Shown one piece after another: positions 27,868 through 35,941 of a stretch of 64,000 bases of DNA. Each line of letters opens with the position of its first letter. Position 1 is the stretch's first letter. Both the position numbers and the translations under genes were made by a program. The notes below the pieces were generated by a model. It worked only from the letters and a program-made list of their open reading frames with translations, was not told where the DNA came from and did not search any database. The stretch covers positions 248,001 through 312,000 of the forward strand of contig CAMYZE010000001.1 of the NCBI GenBank assembly GCA_947303805.1. Reading direction: 5' to 3'. The DNA is from an uncultured Clostridia bacterium (GTDB taxonomy: Bacteria; Bacillota; Clostridia; Lachnospirales; Lachnospiraceae).

Positions 27868-29055
27868 TTATTTATAATAGTTATATAGTTCTGTGAACTT
27901 TGGGAGAGCCCTTTTCGTCTGTTCTTCACTTAGGCAGTTAACCGCCCTCACAAAACCTCTCACCCCAAAACTCTCACTGGGTACAAGTAATAAATTATAT
28001 TCTAGTGCCTTTTTTGAAAACTCATTGTCATCATCTATTGGCGCTTTTATAAACACATATAGTGCACCATCAGGCTTTACAACCTCATAGCCTATTTTTG
28101 TGAGTTCTTCATATAAGAAGTAAGCATTATTCTTATAAATATTTATATCAGATGTGACACCAAGACAATGTGGAATCAAGAATTGAAATAAGCTAGTTGC
28201 ACATACATATCCAAGAGAACGACCTGCTCCGCAAATTGCCGCATATACTTCACTCGCATTTTTACAATTTGTATTTACTATTAAGTATCCAATTCTTTCT
28301 CCAGGAACTGATGCGGTCTTAGAAAATGAATACACAACTATTGAGTTGTCGTAAAGATTGGTTATAAAAGTATATTTTTCATCTATGAAAAGTATCTCTC
28401 TATAAGGTTCATCGGATATTAGATATATAGGGTGATTAAACTCTTTTTCTTTTTGGCTTAGGATGTCACACAGTTTAGTTAATATTTCTTTTTTGTAAAA
28501 AACACCAGTGGGATTATTTGGAGAATTGATAATGACTGCACTTGTGTTTTTTGTAATTTTATTTCTAAAGTCATCAAAATCAGGATAAAAAGTTTCATAG
28601 TCAGGATTTACTGTAACTACCTTTGCATTTGCATTTTTTATAAACACTGAATATTCTGGAAAAAATGGTGCGAAGACTATTACTTCATCATCACTATTTC
28701 CGGAGGTTACTGCCTTAAGAGATATGCTAAGTCCTGCAGCTGCTCCTACTGTAAGATAAATAAGATAACCACTCACAGAAGCATCATAGGTCTTATTTAA
28801 GTATGTGGCTATTTCTTCGCGGACATTTTTATCACCAGATGCCGATGTATAGCCATGAATACTTAAGCCAGCATTATTTGCAAGGCTCTTAATTTTTTCA
28901 TTTATTATACTTGGACAAGGCGCTGTTGGATTTCCAATAGAGAAATCAAACACGTTTTCACTGCCATATTTTTCTTTAAGTACTTTCCCCTGCTCAAAAA
29001 GTTCTCGGATGGCAGAACGATTTTGACCAAGAGATAGCATATCTTTATTAATCAT
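27868..29055 (-). CDS. PLP-dependent class I/II aminotransferase
   Basis: A fold-type I aminotransferase of 395 residues. Visible hallmarks are the substrate-loop sequence NSPNNPTGVFY, the DEPYRE motif with the PLP-ring aspartate, and SFSKTASVPGERIGY with the Schiff-base lysine and phosphate-binding arginine. The start is supported by AGGAG a few bases before ATG. It lies upstream of pheA on the same strand, so a role in aromatic amino-acid transamination (phenylpyruvate to phenylalanine) is a reasonable inference, though the substrate cannot be read from sequence. Aspartate aminotransferase is the main alternative. Confidence 0.88.
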   Translation of the reverse strand: MINKDMLSLGQNRSAIRELFEQGKVLKEKYGSENVFDFSIGNPTAPCPSIINEKIKSLANNAGLSIHGYTSASGDKNVREEIATYLNKTYDASVSGYLIYLTVGAAAGLSISLKAVTSGNSDDEVIVFAPFFPEYSVFIKNANAKVVTVNPDYETFYPDFDDFRNKITKNTSAVIINSPNNPTGVFYKKEILTKLCDILSQKEKEFNHPIYLISDEPYREILFIDEKYTFITNLYDNSIVVYSFSKTASVPGERIGYLIVNTNCKNASEVYAAICGAGRSLGYVCATSLFQFLIPHCLGVTSDINIYKNNAYFLYEELTKIGYEVVKPDGALYVFIKAPIDDDNEFSKKALEYNLLLVPSESFGVRGFVRAVNCLSEEQTKRALPKFTELYNYYK

Positions 29056-29155
29056 ATCATCTCCTAAATGGATTTTTACATATACTAGTAATTATAATTG
29101 ATTTTTTGTTTAATTTCTATTAAAATAATACTATTAGTAATATATAGTATATATT

Positions 29156-29249
29156 GGGCTCGCATAGCTCGCCCATACCGTAGGCGAGCCACAATTCGTA
29201 AGGGCGAGTTTCACGAGTCCCAATTCGTAAGGGCGAGTTTCACGAGCCC
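29156..29249. repeat. Cluster of GC-rich palindromic repeats
   Basis: A GGGCTCG...CTCGCCC copy is followed by GTAGGCGAGCC and two near-identical GTAAGGGCGAGTTTCACGAG units, in the divergent gap between the aminotransferase gene and a secreted-protein gene. The cluster ends nine bases before the start codon of the plus-strand gene. Confidence 0.8.
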
Positions 29250-29257
29250 TAGTAATA

Positions 29258-29830
29258 ATGATGAAGATTAACAATAAAAAAATATTAATATTTGTAGTGC
29301 TTATATTAGTTCTGCTCACGCCATCAGCAGCATTCGCCGACGGCTGGGTTAACGACGGCTACGGCAACTGGCTTTATGAGGAAAATGGTGAGTTTGTAAA
29401 AGCCACTTGGAAAAATATTAATGGTGTAAACTACTACTTTGATACTAAGGGCTACTGGCTTGATACAGGAAACCTGTCTGATCATAAATTAGCAGGAAGA
29501 GAAATGACTACTTTCATTATGGAAGGGAAAGATTACAATGATAGAAAATATAAGACCAAAGTAACTATCCCAATGCCGATACTAAGTGGCGAAAATGCCG
29601 ATGCAATAAATGAGTTCATAAAAAAAGAGTTTCAAAATACTATTACCAAGTTTTATGAAGAGACAAGACTAGATATTTTATTTTTGACCACAGAGATAAA
29701 AGTTGCTGAGATGATGGAAATATACAATGTGCGAGGCGTAGTCGGTATAGGCTACTTTGGTGGAAGTATGTTTAATCTCTATATTGATACCAATAAACTA
29801 GAGATGTGGGCCACACGAAATATTAATTAG
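29258..29830 (+). CDS. Secreted protein with a cell-wall-binding-like repeat and an RsiV/DUF3298-like C-terminal domain
   Basis: Residues 1 to about 28 form a signal peptide (two lysines, long hydrophobic run, cleavage near AFA-DG). A choline-binding-like repeat follows (GNWLYEENGEFV, then VNYYFDTKGYW), and then a domain of about 120 residues starting at IPMPILSGENADAINEFI. The pattern P-x-L-S-G-x-N-A-x-x-I-N recurs in the C-termini of the proteins encoded at 33495 and 35942, so the three form a local family. It resembles the extracellular domain of RsiV/PdaC-like proteins, but I would not assign a function. There is no clear Shine-Dalgarno site: the palindromic repeat runs up to the ATG, and a second ATG follows at 29261. 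Confidence 0.75.
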   Translation: MMKINNKKILIFVVLILVLLTPSAAFADGWVNDGYGNWLYEENGEFVKATWKNINGVNYYFDTKGYWLDTGNLSDHKLAGREMTTFIMEGKDYNDRKYKTKVTIPMPILSGENADAINEFIKKEFQNTITKFYEETRLDILFLTTEIKVAEMMEIYNVRGVVGIGYFGGSMFNLYIDTNKLEMWATRNIN

Positions 29831-29861
29831 TTTAATAGTAGAAAAGTGGTTGGAGGATTTG

Positions 29862-30749
29862 ATGAGTAAATACATATTAAGCTGTTGTTCAACAGCAGAT
29901 TTATCAGAAGAACATTTCAAGTCAATAGATGTTCCATTTACATCGTTTACTTTTGAGATGGACGGAAAACAGTATGTAGATGATTTAGGAAAATCAATTC
30001 CATTTGCTGAGTTTTATAAAAGAGTTGGAGATGGTGCTGAAGTAAAAACTTCACAGGTGAATGAAAAACAATTTGAAGAATTTTTTGAAAAATATCTAAA
30101 AGATGGCTACGACATTTTGCACGTATGCCTTTCATCAGGCATATCAGGAGTTATGAACTCAGCAAATATGGCAAAAGAAATACTCTCAAGCAGATATCCA
30201 GACAGAAAAATTTTAATCTTAGATTCTCTTGCAGCTTCATCAGGCTATGGTCTTCTTATTGATGTGATGGCAGAAAAGAAAAAAGCTGGCATGACTATAG
30301 ACGAACTTTATAATTGGGGGATGGAAAATAGATTAAATGTTCACCACTGGTTCTTTACAAGTGATTTAACCTGCCTTATACGAGGCGGTAGAGTTTCGAA
30401 GACTGCAGGATTTGTAGGGAAGATGCTTTCTATTTGCCCACTATTAAATATAGATTTTGAAGGTAAGTTACAACCAAGAGAAAAAATCCGTGGTAAGAAA
30501 AATGTGATGGACAGAACTTTGGAAAAGATGATAGAACATGCAACAGACGGAATTAACTATAGTGGCAAATGTTACATTAGTAATTCTAACTGCTATGAAG
30601 ATGCGAGAATGCTTGCAGATATGATAGAGGATAAGTTTAAAAATCTCAACGGTAAGGTTTTAATTAATGACATAGGCACAGTGATAGGATGTCATACAGG
30701 TCCAGGCACAGTTGCACTTTTCTTCTTTGGAGATAAAAGAGTAGATTAG
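29862..30749 (+). CDS. DegV family fatty-acid-binding protein
   Basis: DegV proteins bind a fatty acid; FakB members present it to the kinase FakA. Supporting sequence is the N-terminal SCCSTADLS strand-loop, the SSGISGVMNSA motif, the LDSLAASSGYG motif, and the C-terminal GTVIGCHTGPGTVALFF signature. I start at ATG 29862 because GGAGG lies five bases upstream; the frame extends slightly further 5'. The length (295 residues) is normal. It heads a tight run with the hydrolase (30761), the FTR-like protein (31443) and the selenothioredoxin gene. Confidence 0.92.
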   Translation: MSKYILSCCSTADLSEEHFKSIDVPFTSFTFEMDGKQYVDDLGKSIPFAEFYKRVGDGAEVKTSQVNEKQFEEFFEKYLKDGYDILHVCLSSGISGVMNSANMAKEILSSRYPDRKILILDSLAASSGYGLLIDVMAEKKKAGMTIDELYNWGMENRLNVHHWFFTSDLTCLIRGGRVSKTAGFVGKMLSICPLLNIDFEGKLQPREKIRGKKNVMDRTLEKMIEHATDGINYSGKCYISNSNCYEDARMLADMIEDKFKNLNGKVLINDIGTVIGCHTGPGTVALFFFGDKRVD

Positions 30750-30760
30750 AATATAAAGTG

Positions 30761-31459
30761 ATGGATAATGTCAATATAAAAATAAATACTCATTCAAGTA
30801 TAAGAATAGCAGAGGGTGGAAAAGTTTTTTATTTTGATCCCTTTGAACTAAGAGGTAAGTTCAATGACGCAGATTATATATTTATAACTCACGATCACTA
30901 TGACCATCTAGATCCAAAGAGCATACAAAATGCCATGAATGATAAGACCAAGTTCATCTGTCCAAAAGGTATCGAGAAAGAGCTATCATCCAATGCAGGC
31001 ATAAGAGATTTGGCGAGAATTATAAAACTTTCTCCCGGTGAAAAAGTCGAACTTGATAGTGGTATAAATGTGGAAACCATACCTGCTTATAATATTGATA
31101 AGCAGTTTCACAAAAAAAATTATGGATGGCTTGGATACATACTTGATGTAAACGGCAAGAGATTTTACATAGCTGGAGATACAGATGCTACAGATGAAGC
31201 AAAAAGTGTCAAATGTGATGTGGCATTAGTGCCTATAGGCGGTACATATACCATGGATTATGAACAGGCGGCAGAACTTATAAATATTATAAAACCAAAA
31301 CTTGCAATTCCAACTCACTATGGAAATGTAGTAGGGGAATATGAGTTGGGCAAAAAGTTTTTATCGCTTGTTGATAAAGATATAGAAACAAAGGAAATAA
31401 TTGCAAAAGAAATAAGAATTAATAGCGAGAAAGGAGAAGACAATGAAGTTATCTTTTAA
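30761..31459 (+). CDS. MBL-fold metal-dependent hydrolase (UPF0173/UlaG-like)
   Basis: A single-domain metallo-beta-lactamase fold protein of about 232 residues. The metal-binding motif is THDHYDHLD near residue 45. Further metal ligands are expected in YIAGDTDATDE and in PTHYGN near the C-terminus. The family hydrolyses phosphoesters, lactones or similar bonds; the substrate is unknown. The start is ATG 30761, 11 bases after the DegV stop, with no good Shine-Dalgarno site, suggesting translational coupling. Its 3' end overlaps the next gene by 17 bases. Confidence 0.85.
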   Translation: MDNVNIKINTHSSIRIAEGGKVFYFDPFELRGKFNDADYIFITHDHYDHLDPKSIQNAMNDKTKFICPKGIEKELSSNAGIRDLARIIKLSPGEKVELDSGINVETIPAYNIDKQFHKKNYGWLGYILDVNGKRFYIAGDTDATDEAKSVKCDVALVPIGGTYTMDYEQAAELINIIKPKLAIPTHYGNVVGEYELGKKFLSLVDKDIETKEIIAKEIRINSEKGEDNEVIF

Positions 31460-31640
31460 CGAAAACAAGGAAATAGTTGAAAAAATCCGTGCAGGACTTG
31501 CAAAGAAAGAAGGTCACTGCCCATGTAGACTCGAGATGACAGATGACACTATGTGTATGTGCAAGGAGTTCAGGGAGCAGGTGGCTGATCCAAATTTTGA
31601 GGGATATTGCCACTGCAAACTATATTTTAAAGAAAAATAA
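31443..31640 (+). CDS. Ferredoxin-thioredoxin reductase catalytic-subunit-like protein
   Basis: A protein of 65 residues with three Cys pairs: CPC at 26-28, CMC at 38-40 and CHC at 56-58. Ferredoxin-thioredoxin reductase beta subunits use this pattern to hold a [4Fe-4S] cluster beside a redox disulfide, passing electrons from ferredoxin to thioredoxin. By analogy, Cys 28 and Cys 58 would be the redox pair. AAGGAG precedes the ATG. The gene overlaps the hydrolase gene and is followed 86 bases later by a thioredoxin gene, which fits a reductase-thioredoxin pair. It is shorter than plant FTR-beta, as expected for bacterial homologues. Confidence 0.8.
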   Translation: MKLSFNENKEIVEKIRAGLAKKEGHCPCRLEMTDDTMCMCKEFREQVADPNFEGYCHCKLYFKEK

Positions 31641-31715
31641 GGGCGCACAAAACTCGACCGTGCCGTAGGCGCGAGTTACACGAGCGCAAAAATGGCGCAC
31701 AGTTTTGTCCGCCAG
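31641..31715. repeat. Diverged GC-rich palindromic repeat
   Basis: GGGCGCACAAAACTCG, then GTAGGCGCGAGTTACACGAG, then GGCGCACAGTTTTGTCCGCC fill the gap between the FTR-like and thioredoxin genes. The AGAAGGAG ribosome binding site of the thioredoxin starts right at its end. Confidence 0.7.
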
Positions 31716-31726
31716 AAGGAGAAGAT

Positions 31727-32032
31727 ATGGAAGTAGCAATTACAAAAGAAAATTATGAAAGCGAAGTTTTAAAATCTGATAAGCCTGTAATACTTGAGTT
31801 TTGGGCATCTTGGTGAGGAGCATGTAACATGCTTGCGCCAAGCATAAAAGAACTTGCTGAAGAAAACCCAGATATCAAAGTATGTACAGCAAATGTAGAC
31901 GAGACTATGGATATAGCTCAGGAGTATAAGGTTTCGGTTATTCCAACTATCGTAGCATTTAAAGATGGAAAAGTAGTAAATCAGATGGCTGGAGCTGAGT
32001 CAAAAGAACAAATACTCGCAATGCTTAAATAA
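31727..32032 (+). CDS. Selenocysteine-containing thioredoxin (in-frame UGA at codon 30)
   Basis: Reading from ATG 31727 (AGAAGGAG five bases upstream) gives 101 residues if TGA at 31814-31816 is read as selenocysteine. The active site becomes WASWUGAC where thioredoxins have WCGPC, so Sec replaces the nucleophilic first Cys and Ala replaces Pro. Residues on both sides are normal thioredoxin: VILEFWASW before, and LAPSIKELAEENPDIKV plus the cis-proline motif VSVIPT after. A conventional gene caller would start at the internal ATG 31829 and lose the active site. It probably receives electrons from the FTR-like protein encoded just upstream. The window also carries a selenium-metabolism cluster, though no selA, selB or selD is visible. 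Confidence 0.92.
31814..31840 (+). promoter_or_regulatory. Candidate bacterial SECIS element just after the UGA codon
   Basis: Directly after the UGA lies a perfect 6-bp stem AGCATG (31819-31824) / CATGCT (31828-31833) with a TAA triloop, extendable by a G-T pair. UGG at 31811-31813 can pair with CCA at 31838-31840. Position and size fit a bacterial SECIS, which sits within about 40 bases downstream of UGA and binds SelB. The very small loop is unusual. Confidence 0.5.
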
Positions 32033-32044
32033 AAGTTAAATATG

Positions 32045-32053
32045 TGTTATAAT
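32045..32053 (+). promoter_or_regulatory. Extended -10 promoter, probably for the MATE gene
   Basis: TGTTATAAT is a consensus extended -10 (TGnTATAAT); the -35 region (TTAAAT, 17 bases upstream) is weak. Transcription would begin near 32060, inside the 5' arm of the following hairpin. Confidence 0.5.
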
Positions 32054-32086
32054 ATCGTTCGTGGTAAAGCGAACGATATTTTTTAT
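32051..32086 (+). terminator. Intrinsic terminator after the selenothioredoxin gene
   Basis: An 11-bp perfect stem AATATCGTTCG / CGAACGATATT with an 8-nt loop, followed by a T-rich run. Confidence 0.85.
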
Positions 32087-32089
32087 TTA

Positions 32090-33469
32090 ATGAAATACGA
32101 ACAAATTGAAAAAGATAATATAATCCAAAAATTATTTTGGTATGCAGTTCCTCTCATCATAGGAAACATGGTTTTGCTTTCTTATGACTTAGTTGACGCA
32201 CTTGTCATATCAAAGTTTGTAGGTGAAGTTGGTCTTGGAGCAGTGTCTAATGCAGGACAGATAAGCTCGATGATACTTTTATTCTTTTATGGTCTTTGTA
32301 TGGGTGCATCTGTAATTATAAGTGAGTATTATGGCGCTAGAGATATGGTAGGTGTGAAATTAGAATTATCTACTATATTTATAGCAGGATCTATATTTGC
32401 TATCACTATAAGTCTACTTATAGCTAGCTTAGCCGATGAGTTGTTTTATATAATGCAGGTACCAACAGAGATTAAACCAGATGCTATATTATATCTTAGA
32501 ATTGCATGTATAGGACTTCCTTTTGTATTTGTATATAATGTATTTGGAAATACTCTTAAGGCGATGGGCGATAGCAAACTTCCGACAATTTTTCTTGCAG
32601 TATCTGCAGTTATAAATATAGTTCTTGATTTAGTATTCGTCGCTATATTCAAGTGGGGAGTGGCAGGTGCTTCCATAGCTACGGTTATCGCTCAGGTAGC
32701 AACATGTATTTTGATATATCTTTATGTACAGATTAATGTTCAAGAACTAAGACTTCGTTTAAATGATATGGTGGTAAAGAGAAGACTTCTCATAAGGACA
32801 TTTAGAGATGGTATAATAACTGCATTGCAGCAGGCAGTTCCACCATTTGGAAGAACTTTAATTCTTGCAAAGGTTAATACTCTTGGTGTTGCGGCTGTAG
32901 CTGCAAATGGTATACTAAGTAGAATAGATAATTTTGCTATTTTGCCAGCTCAAAATATAGGTCTTGGAATTATGACTTATGTGGCTCAGTGCAGGGGCGC
33001 AAAGAGAGATGACTTGATACATGAAATATTTAAAAAGGGTGCAATACTTGAGATGGGTTTTGCAGCAATAATATTCTCAATATTGTTCTTCTTTAAATAT
33101 GATATAATGGTTGCACTTAGTCCAAGAGGAAGTACGGAGGTGATAGCACTTGGAAATGGATACCTTCACATAATGGCATTTGGATATTTCCTTGTAGGAA
33201 TCGTCAATGTATTTCAGTGCTTCTTTAGAGGTATGGGAAATATGAGTTTGACACTTTATAGTTCGATTATTAATATAGTAGTAAAGGTATGGGTTGTATA
33301 TCAATTTATGGATGTGCTTAAATTGGACTCAGTTGCGTGGGGCACAATCATTGGTTGGGTTATAATGAATTTATACGGATATATTATGTATAGATATCAC
33401 AAAAAGTATAAATGGAAGGATGTCTATATCGCACCAACGAAAGAAGAAGTACAACATACATATTTTTAA
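32090..33469 (+). CDS. MATE family multidrug/metabolite exporter
   Basis: About 459 residues with twelve hydrophobic segments, the length and two-fold architecture of MATE cation-coupled exporters. Typical sequence is the N-terminal VPLIIGNMVLLSYDLVDA and the mid-protein LQQAVPPFGRTLILAKVN at the start of the second half. I start at ATG 32090 because the frame's earlier ATG (32042) lies inside the preceding promoter and terminator hairpin. There is no clear Shine-Dalgarno site, so the exact start is uncertain. The substrate is unknown. It is the last gene before the zinc-ribbon protein gene at 33495. Confidence 0.9.
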   Translation: MKYEQIEKDNIIQKLFWYAVPLIIGNMVLLSYDLVDALVISKFVGEVGLGAVSNAGQISSMILLFFYGLCMGASVIISEYYGARDMVGVKLELSTIFIAGSIFAITISLLIASLADELFYIMQVPTEIKPDAILYLRIACIGLPFVFVYNVFGNTLKAMGDSKLPTIFLAVSAVINIVLDLVFVAIFKWGVAGASIATVIAQVATCILIYLYVQINVQELRLRLNDMVVKRRLLIRTFRDGIITALQQAVPPFGRTLILAKVNTLGVAAVAANGILSRIDNFAILPAQNIGLGIMTYVAQCRGAKRDDLIHEIFKKGAILEMGFAAIIFSILFFFKYDIMVALSPRGSTEVIALGNGYLHIMAFGYFLVGIVNVFQCFFRGMGNMSLTLYSSIINIVVKVWVVYQFMDVLKLDSVAWGTIIGWVIMNLYGYIMYRYHKKYKWKDVYIAPTKEEVQHTYF

Positions 33470-33494
33470 CACATTTAGGAAGTATAATTAAGAT

Positions 33495-34766
33495 ATGAAA
33501 AAGATTTATTGTAAATATTGTGGATTGGAACTTGAAAGAGGTTCGTGCAACTGCGAGCAGTTTTTGCGTACAAAAAATAAAAGTGTTAGAGAACTAAAAA
33601 TTTGTGACACCTGTGGTAAAAGAGTAGATAGCGATGCAGTTTATTGCCCTTATTGCGGCATACCATTAGATGTAAATGGAAATATAAGGTCACTTCAAAA
33701 AGAACTTCGTGGAGAGAATGCTCCTGATGTGCTTGAGATATACAGAAAAGAAGATAGAAGAAGAGGCGTGAAGTCAAGTAAGATTAGAAAATCTAAACTT
33801 ACTGGAGTTGTTATTACCATTATAGTTTTAGCGATGGCGACAATAACATTTGCAACTTTCTTATTGCCTATCGTGAAGGAAAAAATTACCAACTATCAAT
33901 TGAAAAAGGAATTAGAAGAAGCTGCATTAGATGACGATTTAAGACTTGAGCCAAGAAATGCTAGGGTAGTAGAGCAGACAACTCAGCCAGTATTAGATCT
34001 TAAAGATATGTGGGTTGAGAGAGAGGGTTACTTCTATGCACTTGACGAAAATGGAGACCCAGTAGTTGATGATTGGGTGACAGAAACCGATGAAAACGGA
34101 GAAGAACAAAAGTATTATTTTGATATAGACGGCAAACTTGTAGTCAATTCTTGGATAGATGGAGAATACTATGTGGGTGCCGACGGAGCGATGCTTAGAG
34201 ACCAAGATACACCAGATGGAGCACATGTTGATGAAGACGGAAGAGTGTTACTTAAGGATGGCGAGGGAGTGCCAGTGACACAAGAAACTTATGTATACTA
34301 TGAAAACCCAAATTCTGAAGAAACCAAATCAGCATCTAATTTAAGATCAAGTACTTCTGGTAATATACGAGGGGTAGACCCAGAGAAGACATATGAACTT
34401 TATATAAAAAATATTAGGCAGGAGAGAGAAACTATAGAGAAGGGAGATCTCAGGTGCAACATAATTTATTATGTGCCAATAATTGAAGGAGCTGATGAAA
34501 AAGAGGTTAAGAATATAAATGCTGAAATAGAAGATAGTTTCAAAAAGTTTAGAACTGAACTGATGAGCATAGCTAATAGTGAACAAGAACTCCCTAAGTC
34601 AATAATATTTAACACAGTTGAACAAAGAACTCTCAACAGCAATAGAATGAATATACTCGCACATGGTAGGATAACGCCAAGAAGGGGACTTACCCATAAG
34701 AAAAAGTTTAGATTTGTATATGATAGAAAATCTAAAAAGATAACAATCACAGATATTTCGGAATAA
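33495..34766 (+). CDS. Zinc-ribbon membrane protein with cell-wall-binding-like repeats
   Basis: 423 residues. Residues 1-65 carry two CxxC-type zinc ribbons (YCKYCG; then CDTCGKRV...YCPYCGI). A single transmembrane helix lies near residues 105-128. Outside the membrane follow choline-binding-like repeats (GYFYALDENGDPVVDDW, YYFDIDGKLVVNSW) and a C-terminal domain of about 120 residues related to those encoded at 29258 and 35942. The expected topology is zinc ribbon inside, repeats outside, so it could sense or anchor at the wall; that is inference. It is followed by a terminator shared with murG. Confidence 0.75.
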   Translation: MKKIYCKYCGLELERGSCNCEQFLRTKNKSVRELKICDTCGKRVDSDAVYCPYCGIPLDVNGNIRSLQKELRGENAPDVLEIYRKEDRRRGVKSSKIRKSKLTGVVITIIVLAMATITFATFLLPIVKEKITNYQLKKELEEAALDDDLRLEPRNARVVEQTTQPVLDLKDMWVEREGYFYALDENGDPVVDDWVTETDENGEEQKYYFDIDGKLVVNSWIDGEYYVGADGAMLRDQDTPDGAHVDEDGRVLLKDGEGVPVTQETYVYYENPNSEETKSASNLRSSTSGNIRGVDPEKTYELYIKNIRQERETIEKGDLRCNIIYYVPIIEGADEKEVKNINAEIEDSFKKFRTELMSIANSEQELPKSIIFNTVEQRTLNSNRMNILAHGRITPRRGLTHKKKFRFVYDRKSKKITITDISE

Positions 34767-34790
34767 AAAGAGGCTATAAAGCCTCTTTTT
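34765..34790. terminator. Bidirectional intrinsic terminator between convergent genes
   Basis: AAAAAGAGGC / GCCTCTTTTT with a 6-nt loop. The stem overlaps the last codons of murG on the minus strand. Confidence 0.85.
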
Positions 34791-35838
34791 CTATAAGATC
34801 ACATATATTATTGATGGCATTTATTTCTGTAGAAGTTTTCATAGCATTTAACATTTCATCTTTTCTATTTTCAAGCTCTCTCAATTTTTTAAAGAAGAGT
34901 TCTGGATTTTTGTCCTGATCTTCTTCAAGCAGCACCACTGAATAATTCTTTTTCATAAAGCTATTCGCATTTAAGATTTGGTCGCCCCTTGAAGCTTTTG
35001 TGGATAGCGGAATAAGGAGGTTTGGCTTTTTTAGAGCGAGCAGTTCAAAAATCACATTTGCACCTGCCCTACTTATAACCAAATCAGTTGCGGCAAAAAT
35101 ATCAGGAAGTTCTGTCGTTAATAATTCAAATTGTTTATATCCTTCTAAATTTATATTTTTGTCAAGTTTGCCCTTACCACACGAATGAACTATATTAAAA
35201 TTTTTTAAAATTTCTTTTATGTTATTTCTTACTAAGTCGTTTATGTACTTTGAGCCAAGACTTCCACCAGTTACGAAGAGTATAGGTTTCTTTTCTTCAA
35301 AACTTAAGAATTCTATTCCTTTTTTCTTGTTACCAGATAGAAGTTCTTTTCTTATAGGACACCCTGTGAAGACACCTTTTTTGCCAAGTAATTTTACTGT
35401 CTCTTCAAAATTGCAACATACTATTTTTGAAAGAGGCGCAGCAATCTTATTTGCAAGACCTGGAGTGAAATCTGCCTCATGAGAAATAACAGGTATTCTT
35501 AAACTTGCAGCTGCTATTACGACAGGGACAGCCACAAAGCCACCCTTAGAAAATATTACATCAACCTTATTTTCTTTTAATATTTTAGTAGCCTCTCTTA
35601 TGCCTTTTATGACATTAGCTGGCATTAGTAGGTTTTTGACATCTATATATCGTCTAAGTTTATCAGCAGTAATGCCAAAAAATGGTATGTTTCTTCTTTC
35701 GGCAATTTCTTTTTCCATACCATTTGAACTGCCTATATAGATTATATCAAATCCTCTTTTTTTGAGTTCGGGGATGAGTGCAAGATTTGGTGTTATATGA
35801 CCTGCAGTACCACCGCCAGTTAGTGCTATTTTCTTCAT
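34774..35838 (-). CDS. murG: UDP-GlcNAc: undecaprenyl-pyrophosphoryl-MurNAc-pentapeptide GlcNAc transferase
   Basis: Adds GlcNAc to lipid I to make lipid II at the inner face of the membrane, the last cytosolic step of peptidoglycan precursor synthesis. The N-terminus has the MurG G-loop (LTGGGTAGHITPNLAL). The second half has the FVTGGSLGSKYIND loop and the donor-binding ISRAGANVIFELLALKKP region. 354 residues is the normal length. The genes usually near murG in the dcw cluster are absent, so it stands alone. No Shine-Dalgarno site is visible, and the promoter sits so close that the mRNA may be leaderless. Confidence 0.95.
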   Translation of the reverse strand: MKKIALTGGGTAGHITPNLALIPELKKRGFDIIYIGSSNGMEKEIAERRNIPFFGITADKLRRYIDVKNLLMPANVIKGIREATKILKENKVDVIFSKGGFVAVPVVIAAASLRIPVISHEADFTPGLANKIAAPLSKIVCCNFEETVKLLGKKGVFTGCPIRKELLSGNKKKGIEFLSFEEKKPILFVTGGSLGSKYINDLVRNNIKEILKNFNIVHSCGKGKLDKNINLEGYKQFELLTTELPDIFAATDLVISRAGANVIFELLALKKPNLLIPLSTKASRGDQILNANSFMKKNYSVVLLEEDQDKNPELFFKKLRELENRKDEMLNAMKTSTEINAINNICDLIEKEAL

Positions 35839-35845
35839 ATTTTAC

Positions 35846-35874
35846 ATTATACAATATAAGATGAAAAAAAACAA
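35846..35874 (-). promoter_or_regulatory. murG promoter placed at the start codon
   Basis: On the minus strand, TTGTTT (35869-35874), a 17-base spacer and a perfect TATAAT (35846-35851). The expected start point lies 0-2 bases before the ATG at 35838. Confidence 0.55.
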
Positions 35875-35941
35875 ACCATATGATATAATATAAAGTTGAA
35901 GGTATTATGATAATAAAATTACAATATATGAGGGGTGTAAT

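Noticed and set aside
31829..32032. A 67-residue thioredoxin fragment starting at ATG 31829, or a pseudogene interrupted by a stop
   Set aside because: The upstream frame encodes a complete thioredoxin N-terminus with a good ribosome binding site, and the UGA replaces exactly the catalytic Cys codon, so selenocysteine is the better explanation.
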